Source: Aquatica leii (Eukaryota > Arthropoda > Insecta > Coleoptera > Lampyridae). Taken from it: a DNA stretch of 64,000 bases. The position numbers and the translations under genes are program-made. The notes under the pieces were generated by a model. That model made no database searches and had not been told where the DNA came from. It saw only the letters and a program-made list of their open reading frames with translations. Shown here one piece after another: positions 46,603 through 58,229 of this stretch (position 1 is the first letter of the stretch; every line of letters starts with the position of its first letter). The DNA lies in the NCBI GenBank assembly GCA_035610365.1, contig CM069433.1, positions 80,758,236 to 80,822,235 on the forward strand, given 5' to 3'.

Positions 46603-46830
46603 GCGAAAAAGGTATTAGATATGCTATTAAAGTACGTATGCAAGCCGTTGTTTAATAGAACTAAATTGTGGGAAGTCGTTGGTCGGTGGATTGATCCACT
46701 TTTAATAAATTTCAGTTGGTCTGATGAAGTGCTCGCTTGTAGCACGAAACGTTGCCACAAAAATAAATTAAAGTGGTTTTGCATGATCCTCCTAAACGAA
46801 GAAGTCTAAATAAATTAAATCATTTGATTG
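46603..46830 (+). mobile_element. Penelope-like 3' end fragment
   Basis: The sequence from about 46690 resembles the 3' pseudo-LTR of the 5.6-8.3 kb element: taataaatttcag before the hammerhead core, GCACGAAACGT, AAAGTGGTTTT and cctcctaaa-gaagt. It is a related but distinct lineage. It abuts the truncated endonuclease codons of the neighbouring LINE at about 46602, so one element was inserted into or broke the other. Confidence 0.65.
46714..46758 (+). ncRNA. Minimal hammerhead ribozyme motif (second Penelope lineage)
   Basis: TTGGT, core CTGATGA (46721-46727), an extra A, stem II GTGCT/AGCAC with a 7-base loop, GAAAC (46746-46750), GTT and GCCAC. The core is the canonical CUGAUGA; stem II is five perfect pairs; stem I pairs TGGT with GCCA (one G-U). 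Predicted cleavage is after 46753. Confidence 0.7.
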
Positions 46831-46839
46831 ACATTTGCA

Positions 46840-48360
46840 TTAATAATTATTAAATTAAAAAGTGGTGTATTAATTTTTTTTGTAAACTACTATTTTCTTT
46901 AGAACACTATTTAACGATATTTTAAAAAATTTATGTCTAAAACATTGTTTAATATTTTTTGTTTGTTATATCTAAAAATTCTAAAGAAGTTTATTAATTG
47001 TAATGAAAATTTAAAAAAATCACATTTTTAATTAATATTTGTTTTATCTAAAATTTAAAAAATTCAATAAGTTTTTCTTAATTTTTTTTGCAAAATCATT
47101 ATCTAAAATATATTTTTAATATTTTAATTAAATTAAATTTCAAATTAGCAATAAAAACATTAATTTTTTTTACAATATTTAGAACACAATATTACATTTA
47201 ATAAAAGAGTTACCTTTTTGTTGAAAATCTTTAAAGTATAATATGCATGCTAACTTAATATAAGTTAATAGCACTGCATTCAATTAAAATATATACCCAA
47301 CAACGTATTAGTAACCGTATAATTAACTAATATATTAATTAAAACTAAAATTTAAGTTTTTATTAGGCAAGCGCTTAATTAACAAAGAAGTAATACAAAA
47401 CCCTTTAATACAAGAGTTAAAAAAATCATTTTAAAAAATTACATACGACGTTATTATCATTTATAAAAATAGTATATCCATATTCAACAATAGTTATTAT
47501 TTATTATTTTTAATGTTTTTTAAATTAAATTTTTTCTTTTTTTTAATTCAAAAATAATGTAAACATAATTTTAATTAAAAAAAATATTTTCAACATTATA
47601 TTTTTTGTTATTATTGACAATATTCGTATTAAGCTTCATACGTATAGTGTGTGTGTAGACATATAATTTAACAGTCTCCATTATTCGCTTAAATACACAC
47701 TATGTGTATACACAAGTTTATGAATTCTGTAATACAGTTAATTGCATATGCAAATGCTCGTACCAAGCAAGCTTGCTAAAATTCTGTTTGAGGTCATTGT
47801 AACAATAAGAGGAAACAACACTGCATTATTTATTTTTTTTTATTTAAACATTAAATTCAGATTTTTTAGTAAAGCTTTTACATAGGCAAATTAGAAATTA
47901 ATTTGTACTCAATTATTGTTTCAAATCATTTTTACTAATCTCAGTTATTGCATAACTGTTTAAAATTAAGTATAACCATTATTTTATATCAAAATGTTTA
48001 CATTAAACAAGATCTTTTTATAGGTTTATTTAAATTAACATTGGAATAAATAACTTTTTTTTTGCCTTGATACATTAAAAAAAAGCTGTTTGTATTTATA
48101 AGAATATAAATTAGATACATGCAACAATAAGTAAAGAAATACAATCATAGAAACAAATCTTGACATGTTGATATCGTGCAGTATAAGTTGAGTTTTTATT
48201 TTTAAATTTAACACATACCTATATAGCCAGTTTTTATATTATTATACAAATAATAACAAAAAATAATGTACATTTTATTAATTTTATTAAATCGTAGAAT
48301 AAATTTATATTGAACATTATTGAGCTAAGTTTAATTAAAAAAACACTAATTTTTATAATA
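46840..48360. other. Extremely AT-rich stretch, no gene seen
   Basis: Poly(A)/poly(T) rich; only a CA/GT-rich inverted motif near 47640-47720 stands out. Confidence 0.4.
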
Positions 48361-48409
48361 AATAAACCTTCCTATTGCTCTCAATACTACAACACCATTT
48401 TTGTCCTTT

Positions 48410-48424
48410 GGATCGTATCGACCC
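48410..48424. repeat. Possible piggyBac terminal motif
   Basis: GGATCGTATCGACCC is palindrome-like and resembles the GGTCGATACGACC blocks seen at ends of some insect piggyBac-like elements. It lies about 115 bases beyond the transposase stop. No partner end was found upstream of the start. Confidence 0.3.
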
Positions 48425-48538
48425 TTTTGAAGTAAAAAATTATTTCACGTATTATTTATAATTTTATTACAAACTAAACACATAAATACACATACAAATA
48501 ATCCAAATTATTATTAAAAATTGAAACAAACTTACTCA

Positions 48539-50027
48539 TTAGCAATTATTACATAAATTTATGGTATGGTATTTGCAAATATAACATTGCCACGTAGCAA
48601 ATTTCGTTGTTGCTTCTCTATCTGTTCCGTTTCTACACAACTTACACCTACCTTTTTTATTAGATGTTAAAACTTTAATTTTGTTATCTTTGTGTACCGT
48701 TGATATTTCCTTTTGCTTTATTTTTCTTCACAATTACTGTACTATAGGCTTCTCTAGGAAGACGTTCTCGCGCATCTATAAAGGTTGTAACTAGTTGGTA
48801 ACCCAGTTGTTCCAAAAATAACCATCGCTTATGTAATTTATTTACGTTCTAATCTGGGTGTATTGGTCTCCACAATACATACGCATTGTATGCACTTATA
48901 TTTAGTATGTTATAAAAAAACAGTAACAGGCCAACGAACAGTCATCCTTTTGCAGGAATAAGCAGCAACAAGTTTATCTATGGTGTTTACTGCCTTTTTT
49001 GTTTTTTATAGACCATTATTATATCTGGTTTCTTATGATCTTCATTAGAGATTACTCAAAAGAAAAACTATTTTATTTTTTTTTGGAAAATAGGACACAA
49101 TCGTTGTATTTTCTATAAAACAAAACTTTCAAGTTAGTGCTGGCTTCGATTTTGTTACAACCATAGATGTTGGTATTTTTGATTTATTTTTTGTCAGATT
49201 TCTAAAAAGAGTAATGTTGTTTAAACAAAAGTTGACCTAGTCCGTAAAAAATAAAAAAGTTGTCACAAGTTACATTGACCGCTGACTCTTTTCGGGCTTT
49301 TCATCTGCTAATTTTTCAGTGTATACTTATATATTCCAAATATAACTAATGTTACTGTTACGTACTACCCAAAATTTGATACCGTATCTTGCAGGTTTGG
49401 TAGACATATACTGTCTCAAAGGACAGCGTCCTAAAAATGTTGCTAGTTGCTCATTTATCGTTATGCTTTTGTTAGGATTGCATAAGTTAGGTAAATTTGC
49501 TACTGATTTGCTTTTCTTCTCTGTTAAATTTGTTATCGAATTGCAAAACTTGTTTTATTGGATTTGTAAACACCGGTAAGCAATGGCAAACCAATATACG
49601 CTTGTAGATCTATCGGAGTTATCTGGGCTCATTCTTTTCAATAAACTCTTGTTCTCTCTAAGTTAGTCGTATTGAGCACAATAGTCTCCATAGCACTTGA
49701 ATATAATAGTTGAAAACATGATTTTATATTTCTTACTCTCTTATATATTTTTTTTATATTTTTACTTGAAAATTGGTTGCTTTTCTTTGGAGATGTACTT
49801 TTCCAAATAATTAACTCGTTTCTTAAGAATAATTTGATTTCTTTCTCTTTCGATGTTACCCTAACACTGTTAACATGATGTGCACCTTTACCATCACTTT
49901 CAGAAGAATCTGCAGTATCCGAAGTATGTTCTGAATTGTCGTCTTCTTTTTCTGAGACAACTTTGTTTATGTCGGAAATATCTGCTAACTCTTCTAGTTC
50001 TTCCCTTGATAAAAACTTTTCAGACAT
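48539..50027 (-). pseudogene. piggyBac-like transposase, full length but decayed
   Basis: piggyBac transposase cuts and pastes at TTAA sites. The intact N-terminal frame (50027-49638, 129 codons) is acidic and ends with CFQLLYSSAMETIVLNTTNL, the family TN block. Downstream in shifting frames come AYIGLPLLTGVYKSNKTS near 49600; ITINEQLATFLGRCPLRQYM near 49450, where the family has DEqL, so the first catalytic Asp reads Asn (49453-49455); STKPARYGIKFWV; then VSYFPKKNKIVFLLSN near 49100, YNNGLQKTK-like and RMTVRWPV near 48940. The Cys-rich end (GRCKLC, WQCYICKYH, LCNNC) closes with TAA at 48539-48541. The order is complete, so this was a whole copy; it has many frameshifts and stops. Confidence 0.85.
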
Positions 50028-50654
50028 TTCTTCAAAATGATAATAGACTTTTCACCTTTGCAGATCAACAAGCAAATAAAAGTAATAACAAAATTTCAAT
50101 TATATAGAATTTTATAAAAAAATAATTAGCTTGACTCATATAAATTGAAACAAGAAGCTATTACAAATACTCAAATTCTAAATAAAGAATTAAGTTTTTA
50201 ATTAAAATTAGCATTGTTATGTAATTATTTGCTCTAAATACCTTAATGAAATTTGTTGTTATCACAAGAGTTCTCTAATGGGTAGACAATTGTTGCATAA
50301 AGGTACATTTTTCTTAGAAATTCATGATTGGAATAGTAACTATTAAAACAATTAGTAGCTGTTAGAATTAGGTATATAATTGGATTGTCAATAATGATTA
50401 ATAATTTTAAGTAGCTTAAACTATAATTAAGGAAGTAATGTAAAATCAAAGTTAAAATCAAATCAACCCTATGGTAATAATAATAATAAGGTTAATTAAC
50501 TAATAATTACATTTATTGTCTTTTAGTTCGCTTCGGTCTAAACTTTCTTGAACTTAGTTTTATGCTGTAATAGCGAAGGCTTCCAGGGCCGGAATCTATA
50601 CTAACATTAGAATGTCTTCCGGGTTTGGACCGTGTCATAGTTGCAACCGAAGCT

Positions 50655-50695
50655 GCCAACGTTTCGCCCACTTTCGTAAGGGGCTTCATCAGGGC
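50655..50695 (-). ncRNA. Minimal hammerhead ribozyme motif (third Penelope lineage)
   Basis: On the minus strand: GCC, core CTGATGA (50692-50686), an extra A, stem II GCCC/GGGC with a long loop, GAAAC (50665-50661), GTT and GGC. Stem I is only three pairs. Predicted cleavage is after the T at 50658. Confidence 0.65.
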
Positions 50696-50730
50696 GTGAG
50701 ATAAATCGCAAAACTCAAACAAGCAATCAA

Positions 50731-50904
50731 AATCTAACTAAGAACTTCTCAAAAGTTAGGTTATCCGCTTGTAAAACAAGCCATAACCTAAACTATGAAA
50801 AGGTAAGAAAGAAAACGATAACCTGAAAAAGCAAACGAAAATCTAACAAAGAACCACTACCGAGTTAGGTAATCAACTTGTGAACCAAGCCAGATTCTAA
50901 ACTC
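50731..50904 (-). repeat. Imperfect tandem duplication in Penelope 3' UTR
   Basis: A unit with AATCTAAC-AAGAAC, GTTAGGT-ATC, CTTGT-AA-CAAGCC and CTAAACT occurs at 50731-50794 and 50840-50904, a period of about 109 bases. Confidence 0.6.
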
Positions 50905-50916
50905 CGTAGAAGTGAT

Positions 50917-51569
50917 TTAAGAAGAAATAGTTTCCGTATTTAAAGGAAAAGGATCGTCACGGATGATTAAGCTCGACCTTGATTGGGTTACGTTTGCTAG
51001 GGGGTGTGTTTTTGATAAATGACTAATAACCGGGAACCAAAGAGGGGATAGTTCGAAACCATGATCGCGATTGAAGTTATTGGGGTGATTTCTATGCTTT
51101 CTCGGAATTTCCTGTTGAAAAAGAATGGAGATTTGGCAATCAACGAAACATTATCAAAATCTATCTTGTGACCTGTAGTAAAATGATGTTCAGCGACCGC
51201 AGACTTGGAATTATACTTTTTTCTTATACAACGATCATGTTCTGAAATGCGAGTAATGACGGAACGACCGGTTTCACCAATGTAGGCTAAACCACAAGAA
51301 CAGGGAATTTGGTATACACCTTGAGATGAAAGTGTAGGAAATTTTTCTTTGGGAGAAGGAAGAATCTGAGAGATTTTGCCTGTCAAGTTGAATATGGGTT
51401 TAATACCATTCTTACGAAGGAGTTTCCCTATTTGATCTGTAACCTTGTGAATGTAGGGTAAAAAGGCCAATTTCGGGTTGGATTCGGGAATAGAAATGTC
51501 CTTAGGTAATCGAGTACGTGGATGTAAACGTTTACAAAAAGGAAAAGGCCTGTAAAAATTTATAAACAT
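50917..51569 (-). pseudogene. Penelope GIY-YIG endonuclease, frameshifted near its end
   Basis: From the Met at 51569: a linker with LPYIHKVTDQIGKLLRKNGI (family: conserved region between RT and endonuclease), then GVYQIPCSCGLAYIGETGR at residues 84-102 with the GIY-YIG core and the CxC typical of Penelope, the catalytic Arg region ITRISEHDR and AEHHFTTGHKIDF, and RESIEI with the conserved Glu. After that the open frame drifts; a frame change near 51090 restores HPNNFNRDHG and LSPLWFPVI, the normal C-terminus, ending at TAA 50917-50919. One small indel is therefore the only lesion in this part. The reverse transcriptase is absent upstream of 51569. Confidence 0.88.
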
Positions 51570-51619
51570 ATTTATAAAAAAAATCTAGAGCCAGCATTGT
51601 GATAAAAACTAGAAGCCAA

Positions 51620-53480
51620 AGAAAAAATTTAAATTGGAAGCAAGAAAAGGCATGTCGTTCAACTGAATCTCAATTTGATGCAGTGTGTAAAAAAGTACTA
51701 CCGATTTAGTAAAAATTGCAAAAACAGTTGTAAACCTGAAATTTGTCATTTTATTATAAATATACCTAAATAGATTTTTATTAAAAAAATTGCTAAGGAC
51801 AACAATTTCTATAAAAAAATTGGGAAAAGTCAATTACTTAATTTTTGTGATAATTTTATCTAAATTATTATTTTCACAATAATTTCTTTATAACTGCTTT
51901 AACTTGAAGACTAAAAATATTTTGCTCATTGAAAAGTCAAATATAATTTCAGATGTAAAAAAAAATCAGTCTACAATTGTGTATGCAATAAAAATGTAAA
52001 ATTTTATTTGCAAACTTTGTTATTGTTTGTCATTTGTTTCTCAAATTACAAATCATCAAGTACTTGTTTAGATGAAGTTTGTTGTTACTTTTACATTGTA
52101 CTCTAGTCATTCATTCAAATTTAATTCAAATATAAAGAAATGTACAAATGCATATCATATTAAATTGCGTTTTACAACCTACAATATACAGTAAATAAGT
52201 ATGTATCAGTTACAAAACGTGATAGTAATGTATCAGTTACAATACGTGATAGTAGCGTTTACAAACAAGAAAATATAGAGTTGTGTCCACGCGTATTCAT
52301 TAATCTAAATATAAGCTTTTTACACAGAATGTACGTCAAAGAAGTACAAAAAAATTTGTAGATGACGGCACAATACGGTGCAAGTTCTACTTCTTGTTTT
52401 GGCTCTCAAGAAGAGACTATGACCAAGCCTAAGTCTGGGTGTTTTACTACGACGCGGTCTAAGCCGAAAGTCGCTTATAATTTTAAACATAACAACCGCG
52501 AAAGCTTAAGATTTTATAAAATTTAAATTATTATAAACTTATACAAGACGTGGCTTGAGGGCCTGGGTTACTTTTTTAAAATAAACTAAAAAATAAAAGT
52601 TCTACAAAAATAACTGTTTTCATTAATTGATATCTAATTTTTTGTAATGTTTTTTGAAATAAATAAAAACCCAGACATTAGAGCAAACCTTTATCTATAA
52701 GGAAAAAAAGCATTGTATTATAATTCCAAATAGTTCAGAAACAACAGTCTTTTTGCTAAACCTTTAAAATCAAGTATTGCAAAAGGCTTCTTAAATAACT
52801 GAAGTGTAAAACTATAGTGTCGTTTTTATCATTTGAATTTTTAAAGGCGTAAAAAGTGTACAATAATGTTTAATTAATGTAAAATTTTGTGAATAAAAAT
52901 TTATTTCTTTTAGAAATAATTGTTAAAATCAACAATTATGTTACTTTATATTTTACTATTACAATTTATAAAAATTATGTTAAATTCTGATAATTATGTG
53001 ACAATTGGCATTACTGAACAGAACCCTCTTTTCACTGACTCATCCTCTATTAATTCCTAAATAGTTTAACAAAATAGTCTCTAATAGATGGCAAAATCAC
53101 TATTGTATATTCGTACACAGAAACTCGTCTCTGTGCATCATTTTAATGGTTGTGTTTAGATGGTCGTATTTATTAATGGGTAAATGCTACTTGGTAATAT
53201 TAATTTAACATACACCTACATAACAATTTTCTTTTGTAAGAAAAACATTTAAAGTCCGTAATAATAAATGTTGCTAGGACATAATATATTGAGTCTTTTA
53301 CGAAAACAGTTCTGTAGTCAATATATTTATAATGCAATTAAAAAATGATCAAATTTTAGTTAAAAAAATTACAAAAATATAACGAACGTTTGAAACGCTA
53401 TCGGTTCTACACGCAACCGTACAAAAACGTTATTATAACGTTACCAAAGTTGCATTCATTCTGACATTAAAATAACAATA
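51620..53480. other. AT-rich stretch without recognisable genes
   Basis: A GC-richer patch at about 52340-52520 has a short hairpin (ctctcaagaagag) but folds into no RNA gene that I recognise. Confidence 0.35.
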
Positions 53481-53824
53481 ATAAAATGTATAATATTGCA
53501 CCATCAAAACCAATATAATAATATAACAAAATACAAAACTTTCTTAACTACGTTAGCGAATTTGCTGTTTAATGACCAATTTAATGTTTATCGGAACGGT
53601 TCTTGTTACGTTTGTATAAAAATTTCTGTTCTTAAAATTAATTTTCGGGCTTTAGTTACGAGTAATAAAGTTTTCTTTGCTACTCGAGTAGACAGCATTT
53701 TTGAACAAGCAACAACGAGTTTTTTAATTATTTTTCTAGTTTACATCTATTCAACGTAGACAACAAACTGAGGCAGTGGCCCTATCTTCTTATTAACTGT
53801 AACAAATGTTTGTAGTTGTAGAGT

Positions 53825-53926
53825 GCTTCTTGCGTCTGTGGTAAGATATACATTGTAGAAATTGGCAAAACTATTGTAACTAAACTAAGGGAACACAAAA
53901 AATCTATGTTTACTGTAGCTTTCTAA
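53825..53926 (+). pseudogene. Penelope GIY-YIG endonuclease scrap
   Basis: The reading ASCVCGKIYIVEIGK, then TKLREHKKSMF matches the core of the Penelope endonuclease (C-C-k-YIGEtG-t--R--EH), with Val for the third residue of YIG and Ile for Thr. It lasts 33 codons before a stop; T/F-rich codons further on may continue in another frame. No reverse transcriptase or hammerhead motif nearby. Confidence 0.6.
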
Positions 53927-54019
53927 TCTTGAAATTGTCAAGCATGCGCTAGACATTCTCTCAACATATTTATAATAAAAAATTAAAACGGTTGCAACAT
54001 ATTAATATTATTGAACGTT

Positions 54020-57000
54020 TTTGTCAATTTTAATCTTTACCTTAAGTAATGCTGTAACAGAAAAAAAAACTTGTGTCATTTTATGCTTGTGAGTTTTTAA
54101 TGTTATGTATTACATCAATGATTAAAAAAATTATATTTTATTAACAGTTTTCAACAACATCTATTCTAGGAACGGTATTAAAAAATGTTTTAAATTTGTC
54201 TGTAGTAAACAAAAACTTAAACAAAACTTTTTTTTCTTTTAATATTGCTTACGTTAAGAGCAAACTAAACGCTAAGATTCTTACTTAAGAAAATAACAGA
54301 CTTTTTCTATTACATTAATATTGTTGTTCATAGATAACTGTTGTATTCTTGTTAGTATTTTTTTAACTTTTTTTTTTTTGAATAGTGTATTTACATATCT
54401 AATAACAGTTTTTTGTACATGCAAAGAGATTTTTATTTCTAATAAATAGTTTCATCTCAATTTTGCATAGATTAACTTAATTTTTAAGTTAACTTTGTTT
54501 TAATGCATTTTTGAACAACAAAACAGAAAAAAACTATGCCGTGTAAATGTAGTAATCTTTACTATATATACAAAAAATAAACGCACATTTTTATTATAGG
54601 AAGTAATTATTTTTTTTTCCAATTAGTAAAATTATGATTTTCTATAATTTAAAATTAAATAAGTCATGTTTACATTTTTTAAATTGTATTTAGAAGAAGA
54701 TTAAAAGCAGCAAGTTTATAAAACACCTATATCTATCTACCTTTCTAGAATTCACTGTAAATTATTGTTCTAATAAATTTGTTCACGTTAGTTTATATGC
54801 CTCACAAAAACTAAAATAACTAGGAATGTTAATAGTGCACATAGATTTGAGTATAAAATAAAATAAAAATTCTGTACATGTGTGCATACCATACACATTA
54901 TATGCAAATGTTATTATTTAAATAAATTATTTACAATTTTTACCGTTATTTAAATATTTAATCGCAATATATAAAAGTATCTTCTCATATAATATACTAT
55001 GGAGCAGTAGCACGTTTTGGCGTTTAATATCTATTTAAAAGGTCTTTTATCGTCGTAATAAAAAAAATTATGTTAGAAAAAATATTACTATATGTAGTTA
55101 ATCTAGTGTAATCAGACGATGTTAGAACTACACTCTTGTTATATATAAGATTATGATATAATTTCATTGCCATAAAACTGTATCGCCACAGAGTAGACAA
55201 TAAATGTGTCTCATATACGATTATGACAAACGTCTAAAGTGAATAAAACTTTTATAATCTTAATTATCTAATTAAATTCAGTGCACAACATTTAAAAAAA
55301 ACAAATAATTGCTATTTGTGTTGATTATTGGTTTAATTTATTTAGAAATTATAAATCTAATAATTAAATTTAATTGAAAAAAATGTTTAATAGCAATAAG
55401 CATTTTAAACAATTATTGAAGTAGCGTTTTTGTTTAGTAATTTTATTCTATTTTATTTTATTTTGTAATTAATAAATTAATATGCTGATTAAAATTTGTT
55501 TACATTAAGGTTCTTTATTTTGTCTAATTGTCATTAAAATAAAATACTAAAATTACGTAGTGTATTGCTTATACTACAGGATCACGTGGATTTAATTGTT
55601 CAATGACTACTGTTTTATAGTTTATGCAGTAAAATGAAATATTTTAAAATTTATCAATTTACCTGTATACTTATTGTATGTAGAAGATAAGTATTAGCAA
55701 TATGTATTATTTTGTGGATCATCAAGCGTACTGTGCTCAAAAACGATAAACTTGGTTTAATAATTGCTATTACACTGTAACTAATTATATATACTTACAT
55801 AATTTATACAGCGTGTCTCAGGATTCATGTTAGTAGAAGTGCGCGAAACAAAATAGTTGTACCCATTGCATTTTTAGCTATTTGCATGGCAAGCATACGT
55901 CTTGATTATTGTTCGAAATTTTTTTGTTACATTGCCGCACCATTTTGACTAGCAAATTATCTCTATGCCCAAAACACTAAACAATATAAATTATCTGCTG
56001 TAACGTTAACATAAAATCTAGAATAAAAATTTGAACTAAAGGTTACTACTAATCGTAATCTAACAGAAAAAATAGTAAGCGATTCCTTTTTCCTTTTTTT
56101 TATCACTCTAATTTAAAAATTCCAATATTGCTGATAAAGATATCCATTATTGTAAATGAATTTATTATAAATATTATTTCTGTCGTTCACGTTCTACAAA
56201 TATTTTATTTTATAAATACTCTTGTTGAATCTAAGCAATGACGGTTCAATCAAAGTAGGTAGATCTTTCTGAAATTTTGTATCGAGGCATAATTTGTAAT
56301 TTTAAACAATTTTCTGTAGATACGATTATTGCAAGTGTAACTAATTTTTAATACAACTAACACTAATAAAACGTAACGCTAACGATATTTAAGTAGATAA
56401 TTTATTTATGACTGTCACTGGGGATTTATAAACACCGTCCACGGATAAAATTAGTTTTTATTTATCTACACTATTTATTTATACTTAACACACGCGTTAA
56501 ACAGTTGATTTGAAATTTATTGAAGCCACCAAATTATTTTTACGATTTAAGACTTTTGACTCGACTAAACATCAACTGTCTTCGTATACCTTTCATATTT
56601 CGTTTATCTGGGATTACATTCCATCTCTTTTGACAATCGTCTCAAAGGTTTTAAATATTTTGAAAACGCTTCACTGCGCCCTTTTTAAAATTGTCCTGTA
56701 TCAGATCAGGAAACTAGACGTGACACTGGTAGAAAAAGTCATGACGATAACGGCAGTTCTATTCATTTGTCAAATATCTTAAACATAAAAGTAGCAGTCA
56801 ATGGCTTGATGTTCTACTTGGATGGTAACTGCCCAGCAAACACAAAATTGATAATGTTTAGTAACCGTTTCAAAACAAAAAATTTATGTTTCACTCTTGT
56901 TTCAAACATAAAAGAAACCTAAGTGCAATAAAACAGCTATAAGTCCATCTCTATAGTTTCGGTAGTTTAAATTAGAATCTGTAGCAAACTAAATGTTGCA

Positions 57001-57530
57001 AAAAGCTTCGTTCTTAAACTGATACTAAATGATCGGTAAATATATGATTTTCTTGTTTCAGTAATGAACTAAAACAATATTTTCGATAATATAATGATAT
57101 ATTAGTTTTGGTTTTAAAATGAAACAATTAAATCGATATTTCGAATACACCTTTCATTTTTTATTGTACAATAAATTTGTTTAAATAAAATATCACATTG
57201 AGTTTCAGTAAGTTTAAGTTTTCCAAATAACCAGATTATTTATCAACTATTTTTTACATATTGCAACTTTCTTTGATGTGGTCTTTTCACGGAAGCCTCA
57301 AAAACTGAATCAGTTACTGTTGGGTAGCAACTTTTAACCCCATCTGTAACAGAAATAAATATTTCATTTATATACATAATCATAGAGTTACACAAAATTA
57401 ATTACATTTTTTAACCAAAAAAATACACAAACTTAATATAAATATCACTTTAGCAATCAGAAGAAAATTATAAAAACACTGTGAATACCTTTAGCTGTAC
57501 ATAATTTTATAAAAAGTTTGAGAAATTGAA
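54020..57530. other. AT-rich stretch without recognisable genes
   Basis: Frames such as 56510-56782 (plus, 90 codons) have no family resemblance. No long repeat noticed. Confidence 0.4.
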
Positions 57531-57540
57531 CTGTAATTAA

Positions 57541-57850
57541 TGTATCATCAGATTTACGCAATAATCTACCTTCATAAAAAACAAAAATGACGATCATATT
57601 GACTACATTTATCGATTATAATAAAGTGTTTCGACTTACCGTTTATTGTTCCATTTCGTAATTGTACTGATGCTGTGTCACTTATCAAACTACAACCAAA
57701 CAAGCGAAAAAATATTAATTTGCAGTGTAAGCGTTGACGACACTAATCAAAAGGATAGCAACGACTAATGCTGATTAATCACAAAGTATTCGTTTTTACT
57801 AAAACAGTTCCACTGTTTTGAAATTAATTCAATCTTATGTAATTGATCTA
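57541..57850 (+). repeat. Dispersed repeat copy 2 (partner 2206-2573)
   Basis: Begins TGTATCATCAGATTTACGC and ends about at AATTGATCT. It matches the copy next to the LINE at the left edge, 55 kb away, in the same orientation. Confidence 0.7.
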
Positions 57851-58229
57851 GATTTCTGGTTAATCGATCGCTGTGAACTACTTTTGGCGTGGCTCTACAT
57901 TGTTTCTGGATAGAATATACTACGTCATTAATACGCGGTAAAAACTGTATAAAAGCCTTCTAGTTGTCTCTGCTGTTTCGGCGACAAACTACCTTTTCTT
58001 TTGGAATTTCCGTGTTATTGTAAACCGTTTTATTTCCCCAGCAATTTCTTTCTCGGGTTTTTGCTTAAATTGGAGGTTGCATAGCAATCATTATTTGCAT
58101 AAAGTTTGACGGATAATCGATATGGAAGAAAAGATTCAATACTGCTTCCAATCTTTTAAGTGTTCGGACACTACTTTAGTTAAGTATTTTTCCATTGTTT
58201 AATCCCCACAGTCAACAAACTTCCTCAAA

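Larger units (their letters stand above)
50513..51569 (-). mobile_element. Penelope-like element, 3' part (endonuclease, 3' UTR, pseudo-LTR)
   Basis: The endonuclease frame (51569-50917) is followed by a UTR with an internal duplication and a hammerhead motif; the unit ends near 50490-50513 at a short TTA repeat. The reverse transcriptase part is missing, so the copy is 5' truncated. Sequence and UTR differ clearly from the 5.6-kb element, making this a third Penelope lineage in the window. Confidence 0.8.

Noticed and set aside
46536-46784. 82-codon minus-strand frame with DLSIAFSQIASKL
   Set aside because: Only its last part is real (LINE endonuclease); the rest is the antisense of the Penelope fragment.
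46600-46809. 69-codon plus-strand frame
   Set aside because: Reads through the Penelope 3' UTR and hammerhead motif; not a separate gene.
50513-50722. 69-codon minus-strand frame over the Penelope UTR
   Set aside because: It simply translates the hammerhead region and pseudo-LTR; the RNA motif explains the conservation.
52330-52530. GC-richer patch considered as a structured RNA
   Set aside because: Only a short stem seen; no similarity to any known RNA and no covariation available.
56510-56782. 90-codon plus-strand frame
   Set aside because: No motif, no neighbours, ordinary by length for this composition.
56833-56846. CCAGCAAACACAA shared with 59419 as a transposon terminus
   Set aside because: Only 13-14 bases shared, no inverted partner found for either.
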